Shown: positions 16,185 through 23,256 of the stretch, in pieces
How the letters are laid out: each line of letters begins with the position of its first letter
Numbering within the stretch: position 1 is the stretch's first letter
From: Saprospiraceae bacterium
GTDB lineage: Bacteria > Bacteroidota > Bacteroidia > Chitinophagales > Saprospiraceae
Reading direction: 5' to 3'
Assembly: GCA_020436935.1 (NCBI GenBank)
Contig: JAGQWX010000051.1
Coordinates: 1 to 36,798 of the forward strand
DNA length: 36,798 nucleotides
Made by a program: the position numbers and the translations under genes
Notes under the pieces: model-generated
Told to the model about the DNA's origin: nothing
The model's database searches: none
The model's input: only the letters and a program-made list of their open reading frames with translations

Positions 16185-17492
16185 TTACTTTTCTCTAAAG
16201 AATATATGAATAGGAACACCACTAAAATTCCAATGTTCTCTCATTTTGTTTTCAAGGAAGTTTCTGTAATTTTCCTTGATGTGTTTTGGGTGGTTGCAGA
16301 AAAATGCAAACGCCGGATAGTGCAGCGGTAACTGCGTAATATATTTGATCTTGATGAATTTTCCGCGGTGCGTTGGAGGAGAAATGCGTTCAATTTCCGC
16401 CAACATTACATCATTGAGTTCTGATGTTTTGATTTTTCTTGTTCTATTTTCGAAAACCTCAAGTGCAGTTTCCATGGCCTTGAATATCCTTTGTTTTTCA
16501 TGCACAGAAACAAATACAATTGGAACGTCCGTGAATGGTGCTATTCGTTCTCTCAGATCTTTTTCAAAATCTCTTGAAGTATTGGTGTCCTTTTCAATCA
16601 AATCCCATTTATTGACCAGGATGACCAATCCCTTTTTACGTTTGAGAATGAGGGACATGATGGTAAGGTCCTGTGACTCAATTCCCAATGAAGCATCGAG
16701 CATGAGTATACACACATCAGCTTCATCGATAGCGCTGAGCGCCCTGATGACAGAATAAAATTCCAGGTCTTCATGGACCTTGTTTTTCTTTCTGATCCCG
16801 GCTGTATCAATGAGATAAAACTCCTTGCCAAACTTTTCGTACTTGATATAGATCGAGTCTCTGGTCGTACCAGGTATATCCGTAACTATGTTCCGCTCTT
16901 CGCCAATCAATGAATTGGTGAGGGAGGATTTGCCAACATTGGGTTGACCTACGATGGCTATCCTTGGCAATTCACTCGTCGTCTCTTCTTCTTCCTCATC
17001 GGGTAGGAAGTCAGTGATCATATCGAGCAATTCTCCGGTACCACTACCCGTAATAGATGACAAGAAAACTGTGTTTTCAAAGCCAAGGGCCCAAAATTCA
17101 TTGGCCAAAAACTCTCTCTGGCCGTTGTCTACTTTATTGACGATGCAAATGACCTTCTTCTTTCCCTTCCTGAGCATGTCAGCAATCTCGTCATCAAGAT
17201 CAGTGATGCCGGTGGTCACATCAGCCATAAACAAAATGACACTAGCCTCCTCAATGGCGATTTGCACCTGCATCCTGATGGCTGCTTCAAAAATATCGTC
17301 GCTTCCATGGACAAAGCCACCTGTATCAATCACAGTGAAGTTCTTTCCATTCCAATCCGAAAAACCGTAAATTCTGTCACGGGTCACCCCGCTGATATTA
17401 TCAACAATAGATTTTCTTTCTCCAATAAGCCTGTTGAAAAGGGTTGATTTACCCACATTGGGCCTTCCAACAATGGCAACTACATTCGACAT
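16185..17492 (-). CDS. der: Ribosome biogenesis GTPase Der (EngA)
   Basis: Der is a tandem-GTPase needed for 50S assembly. The 435-residue protein has two G domains. The first has GRPNVGKST near residue 8, DTGG and NKVD. The second has GQPNVGKSS near residue 182, DTAG and NKWD. A C-terminal KH-like domain ends VPIHIFFREK. The ATG start is preceded at 29 bases by a perfect -7 element. It leads a run with rfbC and rfbD, an unusual partnership with sugar-nucleotide genes that probably reflects shared transcription only. Confidence 0.97.
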   Translation of the reverse strand: MSNVVAIVGRPNVGKSTLFNRLIGERKSIVDNISGVTRDRIYGFSDWNGKNFTVIDTGGFVHGSDDIFEAAIRMQVQIAIEEASVILFMADVTTGITDLDDEIADMLRKGKKKVICIVNKVDNGQREFLANEFWALGFENTVFLSSITGSGTGELLDMITDFLPDEEEEETTSELPRIAIVGQPNVGKSSLTNSLIGEERNIVTDIPGTTRDSIYIKYEKFGKEFYLIDTAGIRKKNKVHEDLEFYSVIRALSAIDEADVCILMLDASLGIESQDLTIMSLILKRKKGLVILVNKWDLIEKDTNTSRDFEKDLRERIAPFTDVPIVFVSVHEKQRIFKAMETALEVFENRTRKIKTSELNDVMLAEIERISPPTHRGKFIKIKYITQLPLHYPAFAFFCNHPKHIKENYRNFLENKMREHWNFSGVPIHIFFREK

Positions 17493-17521
17493 GTATGTAT
17501 ATTAATTTAAAATTTGAAGCG

Positions 17522-17529
17522 CAAAGGTA
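17522..17529 (-). promoter_or_regulatory. Bacteroidota -7 promoter element of der
   Basis: On the minus strand the sequence reads TACCTTTG, a perfect TAnnTTTG, 29 bases upstream of the der ATG. No clear -33 TTG at the ideal spacing. Confidence 0.55.
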
Positions 17530-17574
17530 GGCAAATAGCTTTGAATGCCGGGGCTTTAAGTAAATTTTATCATC

Positions 17575-18024
17575 TTACTCCTGCCTCCTGAGCATTATGT
17601 AATCCGAAGGAATCGGCTCCAATCCATTTTCGCGCATATTGTGTGCAATCTGGCCTCTGTGGTATGTGGAATGGTTGACAACATGCAGTAGTATATCCTG
17701 AACTCTGTTCGAATATGTCTTGCCTAATGAATTGGTGTAAGTAATGATCTCATCCAGGCCATGTTCTTCCAATACCAGGAGTGATAATGCATAATTTTCA
17801 TCATCCAGATCTGAAAAATAAGCAGGATCATGCACTGACCATGGGTTGAATTCCGGCGTTTTACCAAGAATTCTGTGTATCCAGATGTGGTGGGCATTCA
17901 GGATATGGTTGAACCATTTAAGTGAAGCTTCAGTGGATTTGTCTCCATCCCGGAGAAATTGAGCGGAAAGCTTTTGATTAAAAATGTGATTGTATTCCAG
18001 AAGGTCTGTAAGGATCGAAGGCAT
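17575..18024 (-). CDS. DinB family protein (putative metal-dependent four-helix bundle)
   Basis: A 149-residue protein of the DinB/YfiT superfamily, four-helix bundles that usually bind a divalent metal through three histidines. Candidates are the His of FNHILNAHHIW and the two in HVVNHSTYHRGQI near the C-terminal third. Some relatives are thiol transferases using bacillithiol; the substrate here is unknown. The start is ATG 18024, immediately behind an A-rich leader and a strong promoter. The gene is monocistronic: a terminator lies upstream and der runs from its own promoter downstream. A second DinB-superfamily gene lies at 32008-32511. Confidence 0.85.
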   Translation of the reverse strand: MPSILTDLLEYNHIFNQKLSAQFLRDGDKSTEASLKWFNHILNAHHIWIHRILGKTPEFNPWSVHDPAYFSDLDDENYALSLLVLEEHGLDEIITYTNSLGKTYSNRVQDILLHVVNHSTYHRGQIAHNMRENGLEPIPSDYIMLRRQE

Positions 18025-18036
18025 TTTTTTTTATTT

Positions 18037-18065
18037 CAAAGATATTGATTCAAAAACTTTAGCAA
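18037..18065 (-). promoter_or_regulatory. Promoter of the DinB-family gene (-33 TTG and -7 TATCTTTG)
   Basis: On the minus strand a TTG (18065-18063) is followed after 18 bases by TATCTTTG (18044-18037), a perfect -7 element. Only 12 bases separate the -7 box from the ATG, so the transcript would have a leader of about six bases or none. Confidence 0.6.
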
Positions 18066-18070
18066 TGCTA

Positions 18071-18110
18071 ATAATAAAAACGGGATAGAAAAAGTGATTT
18101 TTCTATCCCG
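18071..18110 (-). terminator. Intrinsic terminator of the blaI-M56 pair
   Basis: A perfect 13-bp stem (arms 18081-18093 and 18098-18110, core CGGGATAG/CTATCCCG) with a four-base loop is followed on the minus strand by TTTTTATTATTA. It lies 65 bases after the M56 stop and separates that operon from the DinB-family gene. Confidence 0.88.
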
Positions 18111-18174
18111 TGCAACATCTAAATAATTCGTGTATCTATAAAAAATCAGCCAACCAAAAATATTTCAATTCAGG

Positions 18175-20622
18175 TTATTTAATAATCAATTTCTGAGTTG
18201 CTACAAATTTACCCTGTGTTACCCTTACCAAGGCAAATTGAGCCTGATAGCTTGCAGGTAAGTCCATGGATACATTGTTTTTACCTTTGTTTGCACTGAC
18301 AGTTTGCTTTTTCAGCAATTTACCTTCAGCTGTAAACAATTCTACAGTTACATCACCAGCTTCTTTAGCCTCAATTTCAAGTTGAACTTTTTCTTCAACA
18401 GGGTTAGGGAAAGCCGATACTGCTATGCCTGAGCTAAGGACAATATTGTTATCATTTTTATCTGACTTTGTGGAATAGCCTTTCACTTCTATCTCTCCGT
18501 TACTATTGCTTTGCTTGACCGTTCCTTCAACTCTCTTTTTCCCTTGAACCTTTAAAACTTTTCCATCTTTTGTAGTGATTTCAATGGCTCCATCTTTAGC
18601 ATCATTACCATACTTTTCTGTTGCTTTTTCTCCTTTTAAAACAACCATGCTCTTAATGCATTCAGGGTCCAAAAGTTCCAACTCAGCGTTTGGAATTTTC
18701 TTACCGTCGACAATGATAACTGGTTGGGCCTGGCCATTACCTGTGCCGGTTGCACGGATTTTTACACCTGTAACTTCTTTTTCTTCTGTATTACTATGAG
18801 GCTTTCCATAACCAACCACAACTACTTCATCCAGTTTTTCTCCTTTAGTATTGATATTCTTACCATCTTTTAATTTAATGACGACTACACCATTCTCACC
18901 TTTCGAACCATAAAGCCTAGTAGCAGATTCATCTTTTAAGATGTTGATACTTTCTATCTTCTCAGGATTAATCTCCTCCAATGACTTCATTTCTACAATA
19001 TTGCCATCCACAACAAAAAGTGGAGTCTTACCCATTGCGTCAGTCCCTCTGATTCTGATGCTTGTTGGTTGCTCATCACTCTTTGTTTCCTCAATTGATT
19101 TGTTTTCTGATGCAGCCTCATCGTCTAATTTGAATTTTATGGGCAGTACATATTGCACTTTCACCAAATCTCCTCTTTGTTTGCCGGGAATCCACTTTAT
19201 ACCATTCGTGTTCATCAATTCTACAACAGCTTTAGCTGCTGCGCCCAGTTCTGAACCGGGATCTCTGAGAATATTGATGTCTTCGAGCATTCCATTTTCA
19301 TTTACTACAAATTGGACCACAGCCGTACCTTGTGTTCTGCTCGTTCTGGCAGTAGCAGGATATTTTACATTTCTATAAATAAATTCGAGCAATTTTTGCC
19401 TTGCGCATGACTCTTTGGTTAATTTGTCACCCTCCATGTCTTCGCAACCTGGAAACCTGGGCATCTCCTCAACTACTTTAAATACTGCAGTGTGTAAGCT
19501 ATTTGGAATCAATTCGCCTGCCTTTGGCTCTTTAATATCATCGTTTGCAGGTTTATCAGGTATAACGTAAAAATCCTTTGTTGTGAATCTTATTTCGCTA
19601 ACCTCCTTGGTATCAGCTGCTTTCTTTACATCCATTGCAGTAATTGCTTCTGTAGGAATTTTTTCAGCCTGAGCGGCACTTACAGGTTTGCCATTAATAA
19701 AATACTTTGCATTCGCTGGTAAAGTATCGATTGCTGAGATTGCATCCAGATTTCCATCCGGATAGATGTAATTTTTGGCTGAAGCAAATCCAATAGCCAG
19801 TGCAAAAATCAATGGAATGGCTAAAAAGTATCTGCCTAGTGATGATTTTCTTGATGTATGTGTATTCATCATTTCTAGTCGCTTTTTGATTTGTGAATGA
19901 AAAAATTGATTGGTCAGTTCAAGCTGTATTCCGGAAACAGCCGTTCCAACAAGTGTTTGTATGTACGCGTATTTATCTGAAGCTGAGCTCACTACATTGT
20001 CTGCAATGAATTCATGCGATGCTTTCAAAGCTCTTTTATAAAATATAAAGATGGGATTGAACCAAAAGATGGCGTGTGCAAGTTCGGTGAACAATATATC
20101 AAAGGTATGACCACGTCGCACGTGCACTTCTTCATGGAGGATAACCTCTTTCACCCGGTCATTGAGCTGGACATTGTTGCTGATGTATATGGATCCAAGG
20201 AAGGAAAACGGGAGGTGTTTTGCATCATTATACACAAAGTGCAAGTTGCCCTTCCATAATTTTTTACCCCCAACATACAATCGCCAGATTTTATATAAAC
20301 CTACAGATAATCTGGTGAGTGCAATGAAAACTCCCGTCAGGTAAACAAACTTTGCTATTAGCCATGCCCAATCCTCAAAACTTCTTGATTGATCCATGAC
20401 TATTGGAGTAGCGATGGTTACTGTCTCCATATTATAGACAAATATTTCCGGCTTGTTGACTTCTATCAAAGGTCCAACCGTAGGAATCAAAATACTCAAT
20501 ATAATCGATGTGAGCAGGTACCATCGATTGACCTCAAAAAATGTAAGTTTCCTTAGAGATAAGTGGTATATGCCATAAAAAAGGATGAGACAACCACTGA
20601 TTTGCAACAATAGTTTTTCCAT
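18175..20622 (-). CDS. BlaR1-type M56 peptidase sensor with TonB, plug-like repeats and T9SS-like C-terminus
   Basis: An 815-residue protein. Membrane helices lie near 4-22, 34-54, 86-110 and 265-281. Between them is the M56 zinc peptidase site HEEVH (163-167) with E180 as likely third ligand. After the last helix come a plug-like segment (about 302-352), a TonB C-terminal domain (about 382-500), a second plug-like segment (520-585), LDEVVVVGYG (598-606 region) as in SusC proteins, a third plug-like segment (615-685), and a T9SS type A-like sorting domain (about 735-815, starting AFPNPVEE). By analogy with BlaR1 it should sense a signal in the periplasm and cleave BlaI. No penicillin-binding sensor domain is present, so the ligand is unknown. 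It follows blaI by three bases. Confidence 0.88.
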   Translation of the reverse strand: MEKLLLQISGCLILFYGIYHLSLRKLTFFEVNRWYLLTSIILSILIPTVGPLIEVNKPEIFVYNMETVTIATPIVMDQSRSFEDWAWLIAKFVYLTGVFIALTRLSVGLYKIWRLYVGGKKLWKGNLHFVYNDAKHLPFSFLGSIYISNNVQLNDRVKEVILHEEVHVRRGHTFDILFTELAHAIFWFNPIFIFYKRALKASHEFIADNVVSSASDKYAYIQTLVGTAVSGIQLELTNQFFHSQIKKRLEMMNTHTSRKSSLGRYFLAIPLIFALAIGFASAKNYIYPDGNLDAISAIDTLPANAKYFINGKPVSAAQAEKIPTEAITAMDVKKAADTKEVSEIRFTTKDFYVIPDKPANDDIKEPKAGELIPNSLHTAVFKVVEEMPRFPGCEDMEGDKLTKESCARQKLLEFIYRNVKYPATARTSRTQGTAVVQFVVNENGMLEDINILRDPGSELGAAAKAVVELMNTNGIKWIPGKQRGDLVKVQYVLPIKFKLDDEAASENKSIEETKSDEQPTSIRIRGTDAMGKTPLFVVDGNIVEMKSLEEINPEKIESINILKDESATRLYGSKGENGVVVIKLKDGKNINTKGEKLDEVVVVGYGKPHSNTEEKEVTGVKIRATGTGNGQAQPVIIVDGKKIPNAELELLDPECIKSMVVLKGEKATEKYGNDAKDGAIEITTKDGKVLKVQGKKRVEGTVKQSNSNGEIEVKGYSTKSDKNDNNIVLSSGIAVSAFPNPVEEKVQLEIEAKEAGDVTVELFTAEGKLLKKQTVSANKGKNNVSMDLPASYQAQFALVRVTQGKFVATQKLIIK

Positions 20623-20625
20623 AGT

Positions 20626-20988
20626 TTATTTTTTGAGCTGTTGTTTAATCTCCTCCAATTCCTTCACCGACAAATCCTCCTCCTTGACCAGAAAACTGAC
20701 CAGGTCACTGACTGAACCTCCGAAATATTCTCTCACCAACTTTCCTATTGAGAATTTAGAATACACCTTCTTCTCCACAATAGGAAAGTACTCATGGGTT
20801 CTGCCGTAAGTATTGTGATCAAGAAATCCCTTTGATTCCAAAATTCTGGTGATGCTTGATACTGTAGAGTGAGGAGGCTTTGGTTCTTCCATCCTATCAA
20901 TGATCGCACTGACTGTTGAGGGACCAAACTCCCAATAATACTGCATTACCTCTTCTTCCGCCTTAGTAAGTTTTTGTATTTCCTTCAT
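20626..20988 (-). CDS. BlaI/MecI/CopY family transcriptional repressor
   Basis: A 120-residue winged-helix repressor. The N-terminal LTKAEEEVMQYYWEFGPSTV and the recognition-helix region PPHSTVSSITRILESKGFL are typical. The C-terminal helices, including SDLVSFLVKEEDLS and the following coil, form the dimer and carry the usual cleavage region for the partner peptidase. It is the first gene of a two-gene operon with the M56 sensor (three-base gap), the classic arrangement. A -7 element and a 20-bp near-palindrome lie directly upstream, which suggests autoregulation. Regulated targets beyond its own operon are not evident. Confidence 0.92.
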   Translation of the reverse strand: MKEIQKLTKAEEEVMQYYWEFGPSTVSAIIDRMEEPKPPHSTVSSITRILESKGFLDHNTYGRTHEYFPIVEKKVYSKFSIGKLVREYFGGSVSDLVSFLVKEEDLSVKELEEIKQQLKK

Positions 20989-21009
20989 CAGATCTTAATG
21001 TTGACATTT

Positions 21010-21017
21010 CAAAGATA
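21010..21017 (-). promoter_or_regulatory. Bacteroidota -7 promoter element of blaI-M56
   Basis: The minus strand reads TATCTTTG, a perfect TAnnTTTG, 21 bases upstream of the blaI ATG. The -33 region falls at or inside the adjacent near-palindrome. Confidence 0.65.
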
Positions 21018-21025
21018 AACTAAAC

Positions 21026-21045
21026 ATTTGGTTATATAGCCAAAT
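21026..21045. promoter_or_regulatory. Operator-like 20-bp near-palindrome upstream of blaI
   Basis: ATTTGGTTATATAGCCAAAT is palindromic except for one base pair. It begins eight bases upstream of the blaI -7 box, where the -33 contact should be, so a bound dimer would block RNA polymerase. BlaI itself is the likely ligand, though the sequence differs from the TACA/TGTA sites known for staphylococcal BlaI. Confidence 0.55.
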
Positions 21046-21205
21046 TTTACGTTATAAATTCATATTTTTATTGTTGTAATATTTATATCATTGTTTTCAT
21101 GATATTTATGCTAATTTAATAGTTTAGAAAAGATGAATGGTAGCAAAGGATAAATGAACTTGGGGCGTTTACAAAATGTGTCTTTTAGAATATTCATCGA
21201 GATGC

Positions 21206-21464
21206 ATAACGTATTTGGCACATTTACTACACCAAAGCCCAGGCCTTAAACTGTGACGTATATGTCACATTCACTATGCCAACTCCCCTACCCATAACCG
21301 TGACGTATATGTCACATTTACTACATCAACTCCCCAGCCTAACCCGTGACGTATATGTCACATTTACTATGCCAACTCCCCTACCCTGAACCGTGACGTA
21401 TATGTCACATTTACTACACCAACTCCCCAATCTAACCCGTGACGTATATGTCACATTTACTACA
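21206..21464. repeat. Tandem array of 16-bp palindromes with alternating two-type spacers
   Basis: GTGACGTATATGTCAC occurs exactly at 21253, 21300, 21346, 21393 and 21439, with a degenerate copy (12 of 16 matches) at 21206. Spacings are 47, 47, 46, 47 and 46 bases. The unit is palindromic except for the pair at positions 6 and 11. Linkers are C/T/A-rich with almost no G and fall into two types that alternate: one with TATGCCAACTCCCCTACCC, one with TACACCAACTCCCCA and close variants. The true period is therefore a 93-bp pair. All frames examined contain stops. The copy number and exactness suggest recent amplification or a multimeric protein-binding site. Confidence 0.92.
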
Positions 21465-21551
21465 CATTTCGAAAAATGTTACTAAGTCTATCAACAGCTC
21501 ATTGAATTTATTCCACTCATACCACTTTCCCCTTAAATTCCTTCCAAGAGG

Positions 21552-21581
21552 TTTGCGTAAAAGGAAATCCTGTTATATTTA
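21552..21581 (+). promoter_or_regulatory. Possible promoter of the Gfo/Idh/MocA gene
   Basis: TTTG at 21552-21555 is followed after 18 bases by TATATTTA (21574-21581), a seven-of-eight match to the -7 consensus. The start codon lies 52 bases beyond the box. Confidence 0.4.
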
Positions 21582-21632
21582 TGGTTCACTTTTAAGCAGA
21601 AGTCTTATTTATAATTTTTCAAATCCAAAGTC

Positions 21633-22712
21633 ATGTCGATCAATAGACGAGAATTTATCAAGAGTACTGCAGCGCTAAGTGCTGTAAGTTTTATGCCTAC
21701 CATCATCATTCCAAGAGCAAAAACTTCGCTGGGAGTTGCCCTCGTAGGATTGGGTTATTACAGCAAAGACCTCTTGTCACCTGCACTGCAATTGACCAAA
21801 AAATGTCATCTGGCTGGTATAGTTACAGGAAGTCCTGAAAAAATCCCTGTTTGGGAACAGAAATATGGCATCAAGTCAAAAAATGTGTACAATTACCAGA
21901 ACATGGAGGAAATCGCCAACAATGACGATATAGACGTTATCTACATAGTCCTGCCGCCGGCCATGCACGCAGAATATGCCATCAAAGCAGCCAATACAGG
22001 TAAAAATGTCTGGGTAGAAAAGCCTATGGAGGTTACAGCGGATAAGTGTCAGGCAATGATCGACGCTGCCAGAAAAAACAAAGTACAATTGGCGATAGGA
22101 TATAGGCTGCAACACGAACCTAACACGCAAGAATTGATCAAGCTCGGAAAGGACAGGCCATATGGCGCGATCAAGAAGGTAAGTGCGGAGGCTGGTTATG
22201 TTGACCCGAGAACAAACCACTGGAAACAAAATAAAGCCTTAGGTGGAGGTGTGATGCTCGACATGGGTGTCTATCCACTCAATGCGCTTAGATATACCTT
22301 CCAATCAGAGCCAACGAGAGTCCTTAATGCTGAATTGACGACCACAAGGCCGGAGATATATCACGAAGTGGAAGAAATCGGCAAGTTTACCCTCGAGTTT
22401 CCAGGCGGAGGCATTGGATATGGCATGGCTTCATTTGGTCAAAACATCAATCAATTGTCAGCTGTTTGCGACAAGGGGTCTTATGATTTCAGTCCATTCC
22501 AGGGATACAGTGGTGTTAAAGGAAAAACAAGTGATGGTCGCATCATCAACATTCCACTTGAAAACCAGCAGGCACGACAGATGGATGACGACGCCAATGC
22601 CATCATGACCAAAACAAAGAATATTGCTCCCGGCGAAGAAGGCATAAGAGACATCCGCATTGTGGAGGCAATCAAGGAGTGTGCAAAGACGGGGAAAAGC
22701 GTTAAATTATAA
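21633..22712 (+). CDS. Gfo/Idh/MocA family oxidoreductase with Tat signal
   Basis: A 359-residue NAD(P)-dependent oxidoreductase, close in architecture to glucose-fructose oxidoreductase. The N-terminus has a twin-arginine motif (NRREFIKSTAALSAVSF), predicting export of the folded, cofactor-loaded enzyme to the periplasm. The Rossmann fold starts at VALVGLGYYS and the family motif EKPM follows near residue 133. The C-terminal substrate domain contains GGGVMLDMGVYPLNALRY with the usual Asp/Tyr. The sugar substrate cannot be read from sequence. The start is ATG. It is probably monocistronic, with the palindrome array in its upstream region. Confidence 0.9.
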   Translation: MSINRREFIKSTAALSAVSFMPTIIIPRAKTSLGVALVGLGYYSKDLLSPALQLTKKCHLAGIVTGSPEKIPVWEQKYGIKSKNVYNYQNMEEIANNDDIDVIYIVLPPAMHAEYAIKAANTGKNVWVEKPMEVTADKCQAMIDAARKNKVQLAIGYRLQHEPNTQELIKLGKDRPYGAIKKVSAEAGYVDPRTNHWKQNKALGGGVMLDMGVYPLNALRYTFQSEPTRVLNAELTTTRPEIYHEVEEIGKFTLEFPGGGIGYGMASFGQNINQLSAVCDKGSYDFSPFQGYSGVKGKTSDGRIINIPLENQQARQMDDDANAIMTKTKNIAPGEEGIRDIRIVEAIKECAKTGKSVKL

Positions 22713-22723
22713 TGGTTAATTAT

Positions 22724-22739
22724 TAATGATTAATCATTA
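22724..22739. repeat. Perfect 16-bp palindrome TAATGATTAATCATTA
   Basis: Located 12 bases after the oxidoreductase stop. It could act as a weak AT-rich terminator, but no T-run follows on the plus strand. The preceding AATGGTTAATTATTAATGA is a low-complexity relative. Confidence 0.5.
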
Positions 22740-22808
22740 TTGCGTTCTGTTTGAATAACTTCATGCGGCTGAGCGGAGTCCATGCCATCGTGACAACAAC
22801 TGACAACA

Positions 22809-23003
22809 ATGGAATTCTTAAAGTCTTTGGGCTTATTGGGTTTTTTGTTTTTCCTGATCAAGGGTATCTTGTGGTTGGTCTTGTTCGCAATGGTTTACTT
22901 TGGCCTGATTAAAAAAGAGAAAATCTTAAGATTAAGGGAAAAGTTCAGGTTTTTTCGTAGGAGAAGAAGAGAGGAGGATTCAGATGATCAATCGAACAAA
23001 TAG
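22809..23003 (+). CDS. Small membrane protein, 64 residues
   Basis: The protein has one long or two short hydrophobic helices (about residues 5-35, rich in Leu/Phe/Gly). A strongly basic tail with FRFFRRRRREE and a short acidic end (DSDDQSNK) follows. I do not recognise the family. The sequence before the ATG contains a tandem TGACAACAA duplication (22791-22809) and no Shine-Dalgarno, consistent with the other genes here. The basic juxtamembrane stretch predicts the C-terminus in the cytoplasm. A chance frame is unlikely given the clear domain-like organisation, but no homologue can be named. Confidence 0.55.
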   Translation: MEFLKSLGLLGFLFFLIKGILWLVLFAMVYFGLIKKEKILRLREKFRFFRRRRREEDSDDQSNK

Positions 23004-23186
23004 CGGACTTTGATTTCTTAAGCCATTAGATCCGTATGAAATTTGCGAACTACATACATGCTTACACCATTTTATTAAATTAGCCTTTCAAGGGATTCCA
23101 TATTAAAAAAGTCAGAGGAATGTCATTTTTCAAATTTCGGGTTTGATATCATTCTTGAAAATGGTACGGCTTCAACGATTTAGAGG

Positions 23187-23194
23187 CATTTTTG
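23187..23194 (+). promoter_or_regulatory. Possible -7 promoter element of the M28 peptidase gene
   Basis: CATTTTTG followed by GCAC matches seven of eight consensus positions and shares context with the mnmA element (TATTTTTG then GCAC). It lies 62 bases before the ATG. No other element is convincing in the 253-base spacer. Confidence 0.3.
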
Positions 23195-23256
23195 CACAAA
23201 ATTGTTGAAAGGTTTGAATTGGCCTTAATCCTTTAAAATTTGTATTCAATACCAAG

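Larger units (their letters stand above)
20989..21632. other. Intergenic region between blaI and the oxidoreductase gene
   Basis: A 644-base gap with no credible gene. From left to right it holds the blaI promoter and operator-like palindrome, an AT-rich stretch (about 21046-21200) with a small ATATCAT/ATGATAT hairpin at 21085-21105, the palindrome array (21206-21464), a short ACATTT/AAATGT hairpin at 21464-21479, and a possible plus-strand promoter at 21552-21581. Confidence 0.7.

Noticed and set aside
21253-21454. Palindrome array as a repeat-containing protein gene
   Set aside because: The 93-bp period is divisible by three, but stops interrupt the frames I read in both directions (for example TAA in CCATAACC and TGA in CCCTGAACC).
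21206-21464. Possible CRISPR array
   Set aside because: The segments between the palindromes are nearly identical to each other in two alternating types, unlike unique spacers, and no cas gene is present in the window.
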